A stretch of DNA of 64,000 bases from assembly GCF_037975245.1 (NCBI RefSeq), contig NC_092565.1, positions 19,509,999 through 19,573,998 on the forward strand. The letters are read 5' to 3'. Shown here in pieces: positions 11,162 through 28,659 of the stretch (the stretch's first letter is position 1; each line of letters opens with the position of its first letter). The position numbers and the translations under genes are program-made. The DNA is from Apostichopus japonicus. Lineage: Eukaryota; Echinodermata; Holothuroidea; Aspidochirotida; Stichopodidae. The notes beneath the pieces are model-generated. The model ran no database searches and had not been told where the DNA came from. It saw only the letters and a program-made list of their open reading frames with translations.

Positions 11162-14100
11162 CTAAATATTAATAATTTTATAAAATTATAACTTTAAATT
11201 TTACTTTTACGCTTTACAACAAGTTAATTAGGTAGTAATTAATAAGTTTCTGGTTTTTATTTCTGGCAACGTCACCACCACTCGATTACCCATACATACC
11301 CCATATAAATTATTTTTAAACTTAAAATCAAACTGAAATAAAGAAAAAAAGCAAATCGGAAATTTGTTATAACTGGAATTAATATATCTGAAGGTATATT
11401 TTACCAACATACAGCACTATTATATGCACTATTATTCATTATTATTATAAGCCATATTATCATAGCCATAATCCATATTATTATTATAAGCCAGCTTAAT
11501 CATATAAAAAAATTCTCCTAAATGTCAGAGAAACCAACATTCGCCACTGCAGGGTCGCCAGGGTGATTACAGGGAAAACTTTGGGTCACCAAGCAAATAC
11601 AGTTTATCTACCGAGGTGTTACACAATATTTTGATACGATCTAAAGTACACTGATATTCCCATTGTACAGTCACACATATATGCTAAGTTAGTTGTAAAG
11701 CATTATTCCAAATAAGACTGCATTTCATCACACAAGACACCTTCTTATATTTTGTTTTGGCACCGAATAAAAGTTAACCGAGCAGTATTTAGTGAATTCG
11801 ATTCGAGTCTATAGTATCTCTTGTTTCTGCGACCCAGACATTTCTCATAACAGCATAATCAACATCTAAAAGAGTGAGTTCAAAGTTTTCAACAAAGTTT
11901 ACATTCAAAGCTTCATTATTTTAAAGGGAAGTTGCTAGATCAAACCTACACAGGCCTATGCATGTTATGGGATTTTAGTATTGAATAGCGACGGAAACTT
12001 TTATCAAAATCATCTCAGTGACCTAAATTGCTACTCTAATGAATGTGCTGGTGAGAAAGTCAACATGACTATTGTCATAATCCCAAGAAATGTCAGAGAA
12101 AGTCAACATACAATTGCGCTAAAGAATGGAATGTTTGCACATTACGTGTTACGCGTTGTTGACAGTGGAATACACGACGATTTGTTGGCTATGACTTTCC
12201 AGTTGGAAAATTAATGATATTTGATTTAAGTGTATAGGAAAGAATGATTCTGACATTGTAATGTTAAGTCCATAAGTGGTTCTGTTCAGGTGTACAGTGC
12301 ATGTGACATTAGTGATATTATTAATAAATCAAAGATATGCACATTCGACTAACAAGTAATCCTTTTAGTTATTCGTGCAATGTCAGTTGGAAATGCATTT
12401 TAGATTTCTTTCTCAATAATAACACATAGTTAACAAACATATCTAGCTTACGGTGTATTTTGGTTATGAAGCCTTTTGAAACAAGTTCACTTAGACACTT
12501 GAGAACCCCGGCTTCCCTCCCCATCCCATGCCAACCCCAATACCCCCAATAGGACCGTATCATGTCAGAAATATCTTGTGCACAGTGGTTTCAGGAATGT
12601 TTTCAGGCAAAACGTTAAAAATAATCAACCATCATTAATATTGAATGTGACAAACATTACACGAATCAAAACAATAAAGTCACATCAGGATAATAATCAT
12701 TAACTTTGTCCTCTCTGTAAGAGGGCAATCTGTATACATTTGGTATGTACAGTGCATGTGTGACGCTCTTTGACTGCGTACAACCCCCCCCCCCCCCGCC
12801 TATCCCCGTACGGTGTTTCTATCCACGAGGTATATGCAGCATCTAACATCCCTACAAAACCGCAGTTACCAGTATTGAAACATATGACGTCATTGCTTTG
12901 ACTACCCGTAAAGTGTTAAAACAGATTTGAAATTAAGTTTCTCAGCTGTGTCTCTATATTTCATGTATTTTGCCCTGTGGTGATAAGTAGCGTTCCTTGA
13001 AAAGTTCGCCTGCCCCCCCCCCCCCTTCATTCTTCCTCTTTCATTGAAAGAAATTTAAAAAGAAAACAAATTGAGGGCGCTACTGTAATATGACTTATAT
13101 GAAGAGTATACATTAAATAATCCATACTTCATAAACGGGGATAATTGTTAAGAAAAGATCGGGAGATGAAAAAGAAACCCCCTCTGTGGCGTACGTATAG
13201 CTCTCAGACAAGCGACCCTTTAAATGTTTATTTATTATCTACTAAGCCGTGCATGATTAACAAGTAGTGAATAATTAATTCAACGGTATTTTCCTGTTTC
13301 GTGAAAAGGAAACCTCATACATTATACGACAGATGTCTAAGAAGTTAAATGATTCCATCCATCACTATACAACATTGTAAAGTAATGTTTGACTAGAAAC
13401 TGCTGCGCGACTTAGCCTACACCTCCTCTAGCAGGACGATCATCCAAGTTGCAATCGGCGCTCCATAGTTTTATACACAGCGCCCCATTCTATTTATACA
13501 CGGTCAATATAACACGGCCGCTCTATTGAATGAATAATGTAGCGGCATGTCGGTCTGGTTTAATTATCACACACACTTTTTTATTTTATTTTCAAGGTTA
13601 TTGCCTGATATATTCTTATCATATTTCCTTCCTCCTCTCTATTTTTTATTATTATTTTTTATTTTGTAGATATATACTGTCTGCTATAGCAATTGACTCT
13701 TCCCCCCCCCCCCCCCCCCCATCATTAATGGACACAAATTGCCTGTCAGCGAGACCGAGAAAAAAACACTTGAAATTCGCACACCTATAGCATTTAACGT
13801 ATACGGGTGACGTTTTTCGGTGCCTTTAGAAGTCGATAGAATAGGTCATCTCAATGAGTTAATGATGAGGTAATATTCATATAAAACGCCGTGCTGCCAA
13901 TAAACAGTTCTTTGATGGTCCTGTTTTGCATGGCTTTTTTCACCATTTCTTTTCTTTTCTTTTCTTTTCCCAGAGCGTAATAGAAGGAACAAATGTGAGC
14001 GTGTGCGGTAGCGAACCCCATCTGTCAGCCGGTATATATATACTAGCTGTCCCGGAGAGCAATCACTTCAGAACTATTAAAAACGTATACAAGCGCCGAT

Positions 14101-15054
14101 CATTAAATTGGAATCAAGAATTTTAATATCCACTCATTTGTGCATGCTTCGACACTTCTAACTGCAGTTGAAATCAATATTCTTGTCAAATTACCAGTGC
14201 CGCATTGACTCGCGGACTTTCCACCTTTACGAGTTAATAGCCCCTTTTTAAAAAAAAATGCGATAACGAATGGGGTGTGAAAACCATGCACACACGCAAG
14301 AGCGCACATCGCGGAACTAAATCACGTAGAAAACTGCCTCTGGGGGCGCTCAGAACTAAATTACTTGCAAATATCGAATTGGTGGTATCCGGGAATAAAT
14401 TTAAACTAGTAGGTAATATTTCCTCAGATATCGTTTGTCAATTCAGGTTCCTTCTCTGTCGGCTCTGTAAGAGCAAAAAAAGATAAAAGATAACGTGTTT
14501 GTAAAGCTGGTATTCTATGGGAAAGCAAAAGAACGCAGCAATTAAAAACGTCAAAAAGTATAATTATGCGATGATGGCTGGATTTGTTTGTACTATTTTT
14601 TTTGTGTTCTTTGGCGTCAAGTTTAAAACTTCCCCTTAGGGTGTTCTCCTGCCTCTGTGCAAGTGTGTGCGATAGCCTGTGCTAGACACATGTTATAGTC
14701 TAGAATAAGCTATCCACGGCATGTTTACAGGCATACGGCTATACAAATGAAACCGTTTTACAGCACGACTTGCTTTGTGAGAAAACGTGCAGAGAAAGTG
14801 AAACGATTGGATTATTTATCAAAATAAAAAGGCACAGAGGCTAGGCAACATTTTTCAATCAGCCGATGACATTAGAGGGCTATACTATGATGTATGCCTT
14901 AATGAGGCATATTTGTCAATTGTTAAAAACAGTTTTGTTGTAACCTTTCGCAATTAAACTTATCGAATTTAGATGCAAAGCATTCGGACGTTAAATGGGA
15001 GCTTGATAATGTGTAATGCCTTATAAAATTGAAAAGGAAATATCGACTAAGGTA
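11162..15054. other. Gene-poor stretch with poly-C tracts
   Basis: No supportable gene. The stretch contains poly-C runs at 12784-12797, 13013-13025 and 13702-13720, a short (TTTTC)n near 13945-13970, and ordinary AT-rich sequence. A 77-residue open frame at 11981-12214 has no recognisable domain and no splice support. Confidence 0.5.
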
Positions 15055-15215
15055 ACTGTCTAGAAGGTATATAAGGTAACTAAGGTATATCAGGTTTCTA
15101 AGATATATAAGGTATATAAGGTTTAAAAGGTATATAAGGTATATCAGGTATATAAGGTATGGTATAAGGTATATACTGGCAACTAAGGTATATAGGTAAC
15201 TGTCTAAGGTAACTA
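15055..15215. repeat. Minisatellite of 'aaggtatat' units
   Basis: Short units 'aaggtatat', 'aaggtaact' and 'caggtatat' of about 9-11 bases recur through the stretch. The array is imperfect and AT-rich. Confidence 0.85.
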
Positions 15216-15845
15216 ATCTATAACTGCTGAATGATCTTATAAGACTGAAAGAGGTGCCGCTGTGGGGAACAAATATCTTTTTTTTAAACTGACAAGAATA
15301 TACGATTTAAAAAAAAAAATCACAAATCATTTTGGAGTAGGCCTTTATAGTGTATAAACTGTTCATTTGTATATGAGATATGCCTATTTGTATCGCTTGT
15401 TTGGAAGGCATATATAAAACGTGTCGAAATAGCTCTAGTACCATCAAACGAGACCGCTGCATGTTTGTCCTTCCCTTTCAAGGCATTTTTATTAATCTCT
15501 CCCACTTATGAACGGAAGTTGTAAGTTATTACTATATGCAAGCAAATTTGATCACCCAAATGGATAAATACACGAGGTTATTTCATCACACACAAACCTA
15601 TATGGATACGCTATGATGCCGTCAAATTGTTAAGATCTTTTTTTTTTCTGCAATTTTGCTGCAAATCATCATTTTGCTGTTGGAATATGTTGAATTGGTG
15701 AAATATATTAAGTATTCTATATAGGTTTGCTGCAAATTTTGGAATTAATCAATTTGAAAAAAAGATGTTGAATTCATGACTAATTAGATTTAAAATTAAA
15801 ATAAAATAAAACTGTTAGCAAACTGCTTATCCACTAGGAGAATGG

Positions 15846-15897
15846 GTAAAAGTAAGTTGGCCTGACATTTCGATCCTAGCAGGATCTTCTTCAGAGG
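15846..15897. repeat. 52-bp hairpin-containing dispersed motif, copy 2
   Basis: Same motif as 11110-11161 with two differences (g to a in 'gacgttt', a to g in 'caaagg'). The flanks are unrelated to those of copy 1, so the shared unit is sharply bounded. Confidence 0.8.
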
Positions 15898-18800
15898 GTC
15901 AATAACAAGTAACAGTAACAGAAGGCACAAATACACGCACAGAATACAGACAGGTTAATGAGCATGGTGAACACAAAGAGATAGATGTAAGGGTATTAGT
16001 AGACAAGGGATGGAGAGAAGAAAGAAAGAAAATGGTGAAAATGAAATGAAAAACTGAACCACAAGAATACAAATACAAGAACAAATACAGAGTAGATAAG
16101 GAGGATCACCCAAAGGGATAATTATATTTAAGGTATTTGTCATTTTGTTACAAATTATAAACGTATTAAATAAACATTTAATCGTTTTGTTGAAAATTGC
16201 TAGCATCTCTTCACAGAAACATCTTAACATTTTTAACCGCACCTTAAAGGAAGCACAGATTAATGTAACGATCAATAACATATCAAAATTAATTTTGTGC
16301 CTAATTATAAAGTCATTCATTTACGGCAGAAAGTCGGGTAGCAGTCTTTAAAATGATCCACACATACGTATTTACACTCAGGTGATAATGTAATTTTTCA
16401 TGTACCCTCCCCACCCTCCCTACCCCCCCGCCCATTCACACGCCCAATGCAAAAGTAAAATACCCTGATGAATAGCGTTATGCCTTTTAATAGCACAAAT
16501 TACTTCCGCCCGGATTTTTATATGCAAAGTTGGTCTAGACTTGACTCGGTTAATCGATTGTAAGTGTCCTAAGTCTTTCAGTGCATTTTTTTTCTTTAAA
16601 TAAGAATGGGTGGAATTTCTCCCATATCACATGGCCCCTGTCTGTAAGTTCGTTGTCTCCACATTGTAAGTATATGACCTTACTTACTACACGAAAAGCT
16701 GTCATGCAGATTAATAAAGATAATTTGTAAGACATGAAGACCGAACATATTAGCTGAGGCAACTTACGCAACGCGTACTGAGTATTACCGGTGTCACGTG
16801 ATACTTGCGCATGCACCAGACGTTGCTTAAAGCTGGATAATATACTTTCCCGTATTTACGGGTCAATCATAATTGTACTTTCTAGGATACGGCTATAAAT
16901 TTGAAGAAATATATGCAACTTTTTTTTTTTCTTTTTTGGGTAAATACACCAAAAGCCTTGTTTTCTCTGAAGCTTTATTACCAATTAAAAAGTGAAAAGA
17001 TTTCTCAAGAAATAAGATACTTGGAATGAATAATTCAAATCCCTTCTCTGTGACTGACTGTAAAAGAGTTTCTCAAGAATATATCTAAATTTATATTCCG
17101 ACATAATACGATCTTGTATAGACATTTCTAAAGATAAAAATTAAAGCCTGACTAAAGATATACATATCTTGATATCGTGAAAGTCATTACTAAAAGTTTC
17201 AGGCTTATGCATCTAATATGTCTCCATGAGAATTTTTTTTATATATATATTTTTTTATTGGTATTATCGTTTTCCTCCTCAACAAACCCCTTTACCTACC
17301 GTCTTGAACCATAAACCAAATCCGGACACACAAAAGAAAAGAGAAAAAAAAAAAGAAGTCAGACATAGTAATAAACGTACTTTATTTGCATATATTTCGA
17401 GTGTTGTCCCTAAACACTCTGAATGGATTTTCGGCTGATTTAGCACGTCTAAATTGACAGCAATTTGGCGTTCAAGTGTTTTGCCCTGGAGCGTTAATGG
17501 GGGGTCTCATGAATATAAATGGAGAACGGATTTAGCGTTCAATGATTCTGCCGAAAAAAAAGGATTTCAGATCTATAAAGATAAATACTGTAGGATTTCT
17601 GGCTATCAGTGCCACGTTCTAGTAATTGATACTGGTTGTTATTTTAGCGTTAAAAAGAAGGACATTTTTTTTTATATAACGCGCGAGTTCCTTTGATGAT
17701 GAAGTTGAGGGCGCTCATTCACTCTGTATTTATTAAGGACATTCTGTTATACATACTGTATACGACGCGGCAGACGTTAAAGTTTCAATATCGTTTGGCT
17801 ATAAAATATAAAAATTTTGGAATTACTCTTTCTTACTTTGCCGTCAGAGGATAAACCGAGATAGCCTAAATATATTTACTCTTTTATAAATGAAAGTATA
17901 TGTGAAGGCCTAGTATACGGATTTTGTTATGAATATTATTACTGGAGAGGGGGCTTGGCAAAGGTTAGTCTTGGCCAAGTCGTTTGTAATACTCTTTTTC
18001 TCGCGTGCAACTGCACATGCCTCAGAGTCCGTCGCCTACCACGAATGTGCTTGCCCACTGTATTTTACATGCCCGAGGATCTGTCCGATACAAACCTAGT
18101 ATCACTCGAAAGCGTTGCCGAGGGCATTCTCTGTGCAGTACAGCAAATAGATACGGGAAAATAGCTTTGTGGTAAGAAAGGTACACTAGGCTGTTCATAC
18201 TAGGGTCTTAACAAGACTAGTTTGCCTATTTTCTGTATGTCTTATTTAATTTTTTTATTTTTGCAACTATTATTGTTATTATTTTCCTTAAATATGGAAC
18301 TTGCTCGAACTCATATTAAGTGTATGAGAACATATACATATATATATATACATATATATATATACATAAAAACATCGTATGTCCAGAGGTGAAACCGGTA
18401 AGGAAGGTCGTAATTCCACTGTAGGCGTTTGTCACCTTTATCGAACAATACTAGATCTGTTTTTGGTGACATATTTGCCTTACTCTACAGAGATCAAACA
18501 TGATTCTAATCAACCCGAAATCATTTGTGATTCCTAAAGCCGGATCTCGAAAGATATAGATAACAATACACTGATTATGCCACCTCCTAATCCACTTCCT
18601 TCACCCGTCGAGAGGCCCAACCTCCCTCATGTTGCCCTTCCCGGGTCTCCCTAACCCGTCTCCGTCTCTCCTGCCCAACTCCTGCTCTCCCCTATCCTCC
18701 CCGTTCCCCCCCTCCCGTTTCCCTCCCCCGTGCCCCCGTTTCTCAGTCCCTCCCCGATTCCCACACCCTCCCGTCATTATATTGACGTTCATTCTCCCTA

Positions 18801-21800
18801 TGATCTAACTTATGTAACAACAGTATACATAAGGTGCAGAAACATTGACGCATTCTCTTTTGCTGTTGCCGTCTCGAATTTGTTATAAGCTTGTTGAGAT
18901 GATTAAAGATAATAATATGCCCAGCAATTAGACCATGTAATTGCACATATACGTTTGATATATCGGTTAAACTATGGAACGTACATACATAGGTACAGAC
19001 ATCATAAACAAAACTCTTGTCTACCGAGTTTCCACAGATTAATTTCAAAGAAAAAAAATTGCAACACGGGGAGCTTCCACGTAGAAACCCCCGGCCGGTG
19101 AGCAAACACAGGCTGTTCGAGTTAAAAACTACCCTCTCGACAAGTCGCGTTCACTGAAATTCTTGAGAAAATATTTCTGAGTTCATTAAATAGGAAATAA
19201 AAAATAGTAAAAAATATAGTAAAAAATTATATCAAGAATAATATTTAGATATTGCAGTTTAAAAGATCACCCGATATCGAGATGGGATCGTCGCTGTAGG
19301 AGGTTAAACATTCTCTCTACTTTAGAAGTGCAAGATATTTAAATCTTTTTACTTCTCCGCAGGTGGAAGAGTCATTCCTGAGGTTCCATATTCTCTCGAT
19401 AAAGGACCCCGCATTCTCCGGGTAATCACTTCAGCGAAATTTTTAACGAATGTATGTTACCGACCCCTGCAGTTTCAAAGCATTACCATGATACCCTTAT
19501 CAAAACAGTCAATCTTTAAGGATGCATTATTGGGAGAGAAAGAATTTATCTAGGAAGACAGTCCCAAATGAGGTCCTGCCGGGACAAGGCAAAAGATGTG
19601 AAACAGTTTCGACCGTCTTTACCGGCAGGAGGACTGGGCGACAGGCTGCTTGCTCTGGCAGGAGTCCAATGGCTCTAACCCTACGAGCTTGTTCTTTCGA
19701 ACGTTTTTAATCCTTTCCCCCTCTCTGACAACTTAATTGCTCCCTGATGAGCAGAATTTTGTCCTGTCTGGTTCGAGTTTATCTGTGTTTTTGATTGACA
19801 GATATCGATGAATAGAATGACGGAATTATCCCCCAAAAAACGTTAACATCCCTCGATCGTTCATTGTCAAGGGCAAGCAAGATGATCTTCACTACCTTCT
19901 TTTTCTCTATTTTTTCCCCTTTCTTCTTTCCAATTGTATTTTTAACAGACTTTGTCGACCCATCTATATCTTTAAAACCATACATGAATTGTCGAGGACA
20001 AACTGAAAAAATTATGGTTTTCATGATTTCAACGTTTGTTTGGTAAGATTTGTAAACTTTTGTGAACTCTGTAGTCATTTACTCATGAATATCCTAACAG
20101 AACTACAGAGAAAAGCTACGAGCGGTTGCTAGGATACACTGATCATCATATTCATAAAAAGAAAGAAACTCAAACATCATTATTGTTCTCAATGATAGAG
20201 GTTGAAATATCACGAACAACAACTTTCCCAAAACAGCTAAGGGGAAATCTCATTCAATTTGGGAAGTATCACAGATTTTATGATCCTTCACACAAACGGC
20301 TGAAGATTTGGATCAAGTCTAAATATGACATCATCGAGCCATATGTGATTCCATTTTTTTTTTTTAATTTTCTATTTATTACAATGTTTATTTTCTGTAA
20401 CGAAGATGAGTTTTGCAAATGCTGAATATAATATATTGGATATCTTAACATGAACGTGATTGTATTAGTGTCAGTATAATCTCTGTTAACATTCTACCTG
20501 GAACATCTGAAAAGAAAAGCCACGAGAAAGTAATGGCTTTCAGATCATAGTGGCACTGTGATATCAGAGAATTACAACGTGACAGCCCAAAGTAGGATAT
20601 CTCCGAAACAAAGCAACATTTTGCTTACCTGTTTGGGAGAGTTCTTCACAGAGATCTCAGTCATATAAAATAAAGATGATGATTGGGTTTGTGTCCTTCT
20701 TTAGTTAAAGATAGTACACTTTAATTTGATAGTCTGTGCCGACTTAATAAAGCTTTTTTCTTGTCCAAATTAAGATCGTTACACACACCCCTCCTAAAAA
20801 AAGACATAAAAAATGACATACAGTCAAACAGCAAAGCAATGTAAACAGTGACTGTCTTCTATTGAAGCTTTGAAGAATTGGACCTTCGTATAATGAAAAT
20901 CTATCACTGTTTTTTTTTGTAAATAACTATATTTATGTCAATGCATGAAAGAATGAAACCAGTCCCCAACTATTGTTTTGAACATATCGGTGGTAACTAT
21001 CTAGAATCTAGAAACAAAACCCCACCATTGACGCATTTTGGTTGCAGTGATATGCAGTTGTTCACATCTTCCTCGTCTCCGTTTTGGGGGTGGGGGTGGG
21101 AGGGGGTATTCGCCTAATCTTAGTTCTTGTTTTGTACGGAAAACTAATGCGGCAATACCCAAAAAAATATAAACCACGAATATACATACAAGACAAAGTT
21201 GTTAAAACGACAACAACAATTTTAAAACGACAAACCAAAATTTCAAATGAAAAACAAAATATTGAAAGAAATAACAAAATTATTTAAATAAAAAACAAAA
21301 CTCTCGTTTTCTAAAGCTAGAATTGCCTGAATTTCAGCATAGAATAACCCCATGCTGATATATTGCCGAATAAGGCGGTCTCGATCCATACCGAGACTTT
21401 TAGAACGCAAATCGAAAGTCTGCTTACAATTTCACAGCCAGATCCCAATGTTTGTGAATGTGTGACTACATTAGTTATATTTTTATACATTTTATTTTCG
21501 ATTTAAACTTTTGTTGTTGGTTTTAAAATATTTGTTTCTCGGGTTTTAAACTATTTGTTTTTCGTGTTAATTTTTTTTTTTGATTTTTTTTTTAAATGTT
21601 GTCTTCTATATAAATCCGTGGCTTATATATTTATATATATTTTTGGGGGAATGGCCGCATTAGTCTTCGGTAGTTTTGCCTTAACATTTTTCACATGAAC
21701 AAATTTATATTTGCCCCCTGCGGTAAAATTTCTTCGAGAAAAGAACGGTTCATGTATGTCCCACGATCTAAATGGTGCAATTTTTTTTAGATCAAATTGT

Positions 21801-23125
21801 TTTTAAAGGAGAATGATAACATCTTCTTGTGGTTTTAAATGGATCGCTTGCAAGCTGTGTAGGACTGAAGTATTCTACGTGTTTTCTTCAAGTTGCCTTT
21901 GGGGTAACTTTGTCAAGGTTCGGTGAGAGTGATAGAATACGGAATTGTATATTAATGAACAATTAAAACCCCATTCGTGTTACCACTGAACGATAATGAT
22001 TCTTATCTTATCATCCAATTTCATTTTTTTTTCTTCTTAATTTTGAAAAATGCTTCTTAAAAGTTGTAGAAAACTTGTTCGAATTGGGCGTTTGACCACG
22101 ACTTCGTCTTTGTTCGACGTCAGAAGAAAGTAGATACGAAAGCTGACAAAAGTGTAAAACTAGGACAAAGGTTATAAAGCAGACCTAACTGGGCTTCCTT
22201 GTACTGTCAAAAAAGGGAGAGAACAATAGAAAACGAGAAATTTTTTCTTTTTAAGTTTTTTTTGTGGTTCTTAACGATGTTTATAGTCAGCACATGTGCC
22301 TTAAACATAAAATTGAAAAGATTCTTCTTCTTCTACTTTATAACTTCATTTTCTCCTGTTTGCTTCCCGAGTAACAATTACATGTTTTGTATGTGTCCAT
22401 TTTGTATTAGAGAAGGGGTGTGGATATCGGGTTGATTTTTGCATTTTCATATATGATCACCAAATACTAAATCTTTTTAAGGAATAATCTGTTTATACCC
22501 CTACCACCCCCACCCCCCGCCCAAAAAAGACAAACATTTACGATGCCAATGACACATGAAGTTTAATTCTTCCTCTCAATGCTTTACAACTCACTTATCA
22601 CAGCGATTCACCAAGTCGGTGAACTTTGACCTTACTAGTTGAGTGCTCGTCATATTAGCACCTGACCCAGTGCCTAACGAGCGCCCTATCGCGCAAAAGT
22701 ACACCGAGTATTGAGTTAATGAGTTGCTCCTTTTAATAACAGTCATAAAAAATGTTATTTGGATAACTGGCAAAGGTTTTTGTCACAAGTGATTAACTTA
22801 TGAGTATGCATAATATAAGTACCGACACAAAAATAGGCTTGCATAAGCATGTCACTGCATGGGGAAGGAATTTAAGCAATGCCAAGGCGGGAAAACTGAG
22901 ACAGTAGCAGACGACACAACAATAGTACGACTGGTCTATGGGACGCCAAAATAAAGCTGTTGCCAATTGTTTTTAATGTAACTGTTAGATATCCTGTTGC
23001 CAAATTCAATAGAGAAAATAGAGATTATGATGTCTTAACACAGTCAGTGGTATCTATTGGCATTTTAAAACAACAAAGGCATCTTTTCATACGTAAAGAA
23101 AACTCGAAGACATGTGAAGCTTTGG

Positions 23126-23170
23126 AGAGGAGAGGTGGGAGGGGGGGTGGGGAGAGGGTGGGGGAGAGGG
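23126..23170 (+). other. G-rich tract, potential G-quadruplex
   Basis: Successive runs 'gggaggggggg', 'gggg', 'ggg' and 'ggggg' separated by one to four bases fit a G-quadruplex pattern on the plus strand. Confidence 0.6.
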
Positions 23171-23721
23171 TAACCGGAGGAGTGGCATGTTTATTTTCTT
23201 CCAGCTTCACGTTATGTCACTGTAAGGACTTAATGTTAAGGTCATGAACTTACTACATAATTAATGATATAAAAGCAAAACAAGGAAATAGCTGCATAGG
23301 TTGTCCAGTAATATTCTTCTGAAAGATTATTTCATCAAACCTAAATATGGGTTATGTTTTGTTCAGCAATTCTGTTATTCAAGCGCCAAAGAAATATGAC
23401 GCCACGTACAGTCAACGTTCATTATGCAATAGTAAGAACAATGGCGGAAAACATCTCAAACATTTACGCCGTTCAGCCTGTGTACCTACAGTATGTACTG
23501 GCGCATAATATGGTCGGGGTAGGGGGGGGAGGGGTTGGTTGGTAAGGGTCGAATATAATGAATAGGTACTTGGTAATGTAATTACACAGATAAGGATCCC
23601 CCTGCGCAAGTCTACGTGGACGTATATACGTTAACGTTGAATTGTCTGACTGTTAGTATCATACTGAAACGTTACAGGAAAAATTAGGTATCAAATAATA
23701 TGTTCACTGTGGTGTAGCGAC

Positions 23722-23760
23722 GGGGGGGGGGGGGTGGGGGTGGGTGGGAGGGAGATGGGG
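23722..23760 (+). other. G-rich tract, potential G-quadruplex
   Basis: A run of 13 G is followed by 'tggggg', 'tggg', 'tggg' and 'aggg' within about 40 bases. Confidence 0.65.
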
Positions 23761-24250
23761 TGATGGCGGCCGGGGCTATCCTTCCCAATAAAAACATTTT
23801 CGAGAAATGTTGATATAAAACAGGTACTGCGCCGCCCCCTAGAAATCACCCCCCCCCCCTAAATAAATGTATATCTACATCCTGGTCCAATCAACGTTCA
23901 GCAACATCACATTAGGGACGATGAAAATGGAATATGTTCCCACGCATGACTTGTGAAAATTACGCATCCTTCTAATTTATTAAGTTTACGAATTGGCAAA
24001 TCTGCAGGGATGTGTCTTTGCGCTTTTATGCGTTTTTATGTGTATGTGTGTGCGTGTTTGTGTGGACAGTTCCCTGGTGTGGGCAAATGTCAATTTCAAC
24101 ATCGTGTTATACAATACTAGGCCTATACCAACGTTGCTTGAATGATGAATGACGAAATAAGTAAAAAAAAAAGAGAAAGCCCAAGAACAAAAGAGATGAA
24201 ACAGACCGTATTCATAATTTGTATATTATTTGAAAATTTGATTTAATTTG

Positions 24251-24314
24251 AGAAAACCGTCCACCATTAATTCGAATTTAACAGAAAACCGTCCACCATT
24301 AATTCGAATTTAAC
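24251..24314. repeat. Exact 32-bp tandem duplication
   Basis: The unit starting 'agaaaaccgtccaccatt' and ending 'gaatttaac' is present twice in direct succession with no differences. Confidence 0.95.
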
Positions 24315-24650
24315 AGAAGACAAGAGAAATTGTAGATAATACACCTTACATGAAATTCTTACTGCTTGTCTTTCATGTCGGGTTATTTGTCACGATATAT
24401 CTCTTTTTCATGACTGTGGTTCATACAGGTCCATATAAAACCGTTTAACCTTTGGTTGCGATGCCCACTGGTGCCCCGAAGGAGGTTAAATTTATTATAA
24501 TCTGATCCCCTTATCGAGGAATACATATAAGGACACCCCATCGAGTTACATAATACTTCAAAGAATCTGTGTCACTTGGGCCAACTTTTTTTCTTTAACC
24601 CCATTTATGTAGCAAAATACACGTATACACGTATACACACATATGCCTAT

Positions 24651-28449
<3,799 letters not shown>

Positions 28450-28455
28450 TTTCCG

Positions 28456-28640
28456 TATTTTATGGCAGTAATTTTTACCTGCCATAATAGCACTAATGTT
28501 ACCTTATTATATCACTAATGCTTTTATTATTTAGCACTAATGTTTAGCATTACATGGCACTAATATTTTAGCATTTTTATGGTACTAATATTTACCTATT
28601 ACAATGGCACTAATGTGTCGTGTTGTATAGCAATAATGTT
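28456..28640. repeat. Degenerate minisatellite with core 'ggcactaatgttt'
   Basis: Copies of 'agcactaatgtt', 'ggcactaatatt', 'ggtactaatattta' and 'agcaataatgttta' recur every 20-30 bases, directly beside the GAT array. Confidence 0.75.
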
Positions 28641-28659
28641 TACCCGTCATTCAGTGGCA

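Larger units (their letters stand above)
15898..24250. other. Gene-poor stretch, nothing firmly identified
   Basis: No recognisable exon, RNA gene or transposon was found. Contents include a short AT microsatellite (18335-18366), a C-rich block (18588-18780), A-rich and T-rich patches (21170-21300, 21490-21600), and two G-rich tracts that could form quadruplexes (23126-23170 and 23722-23760). Open frames here look like chance. Confidence 0.45.
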
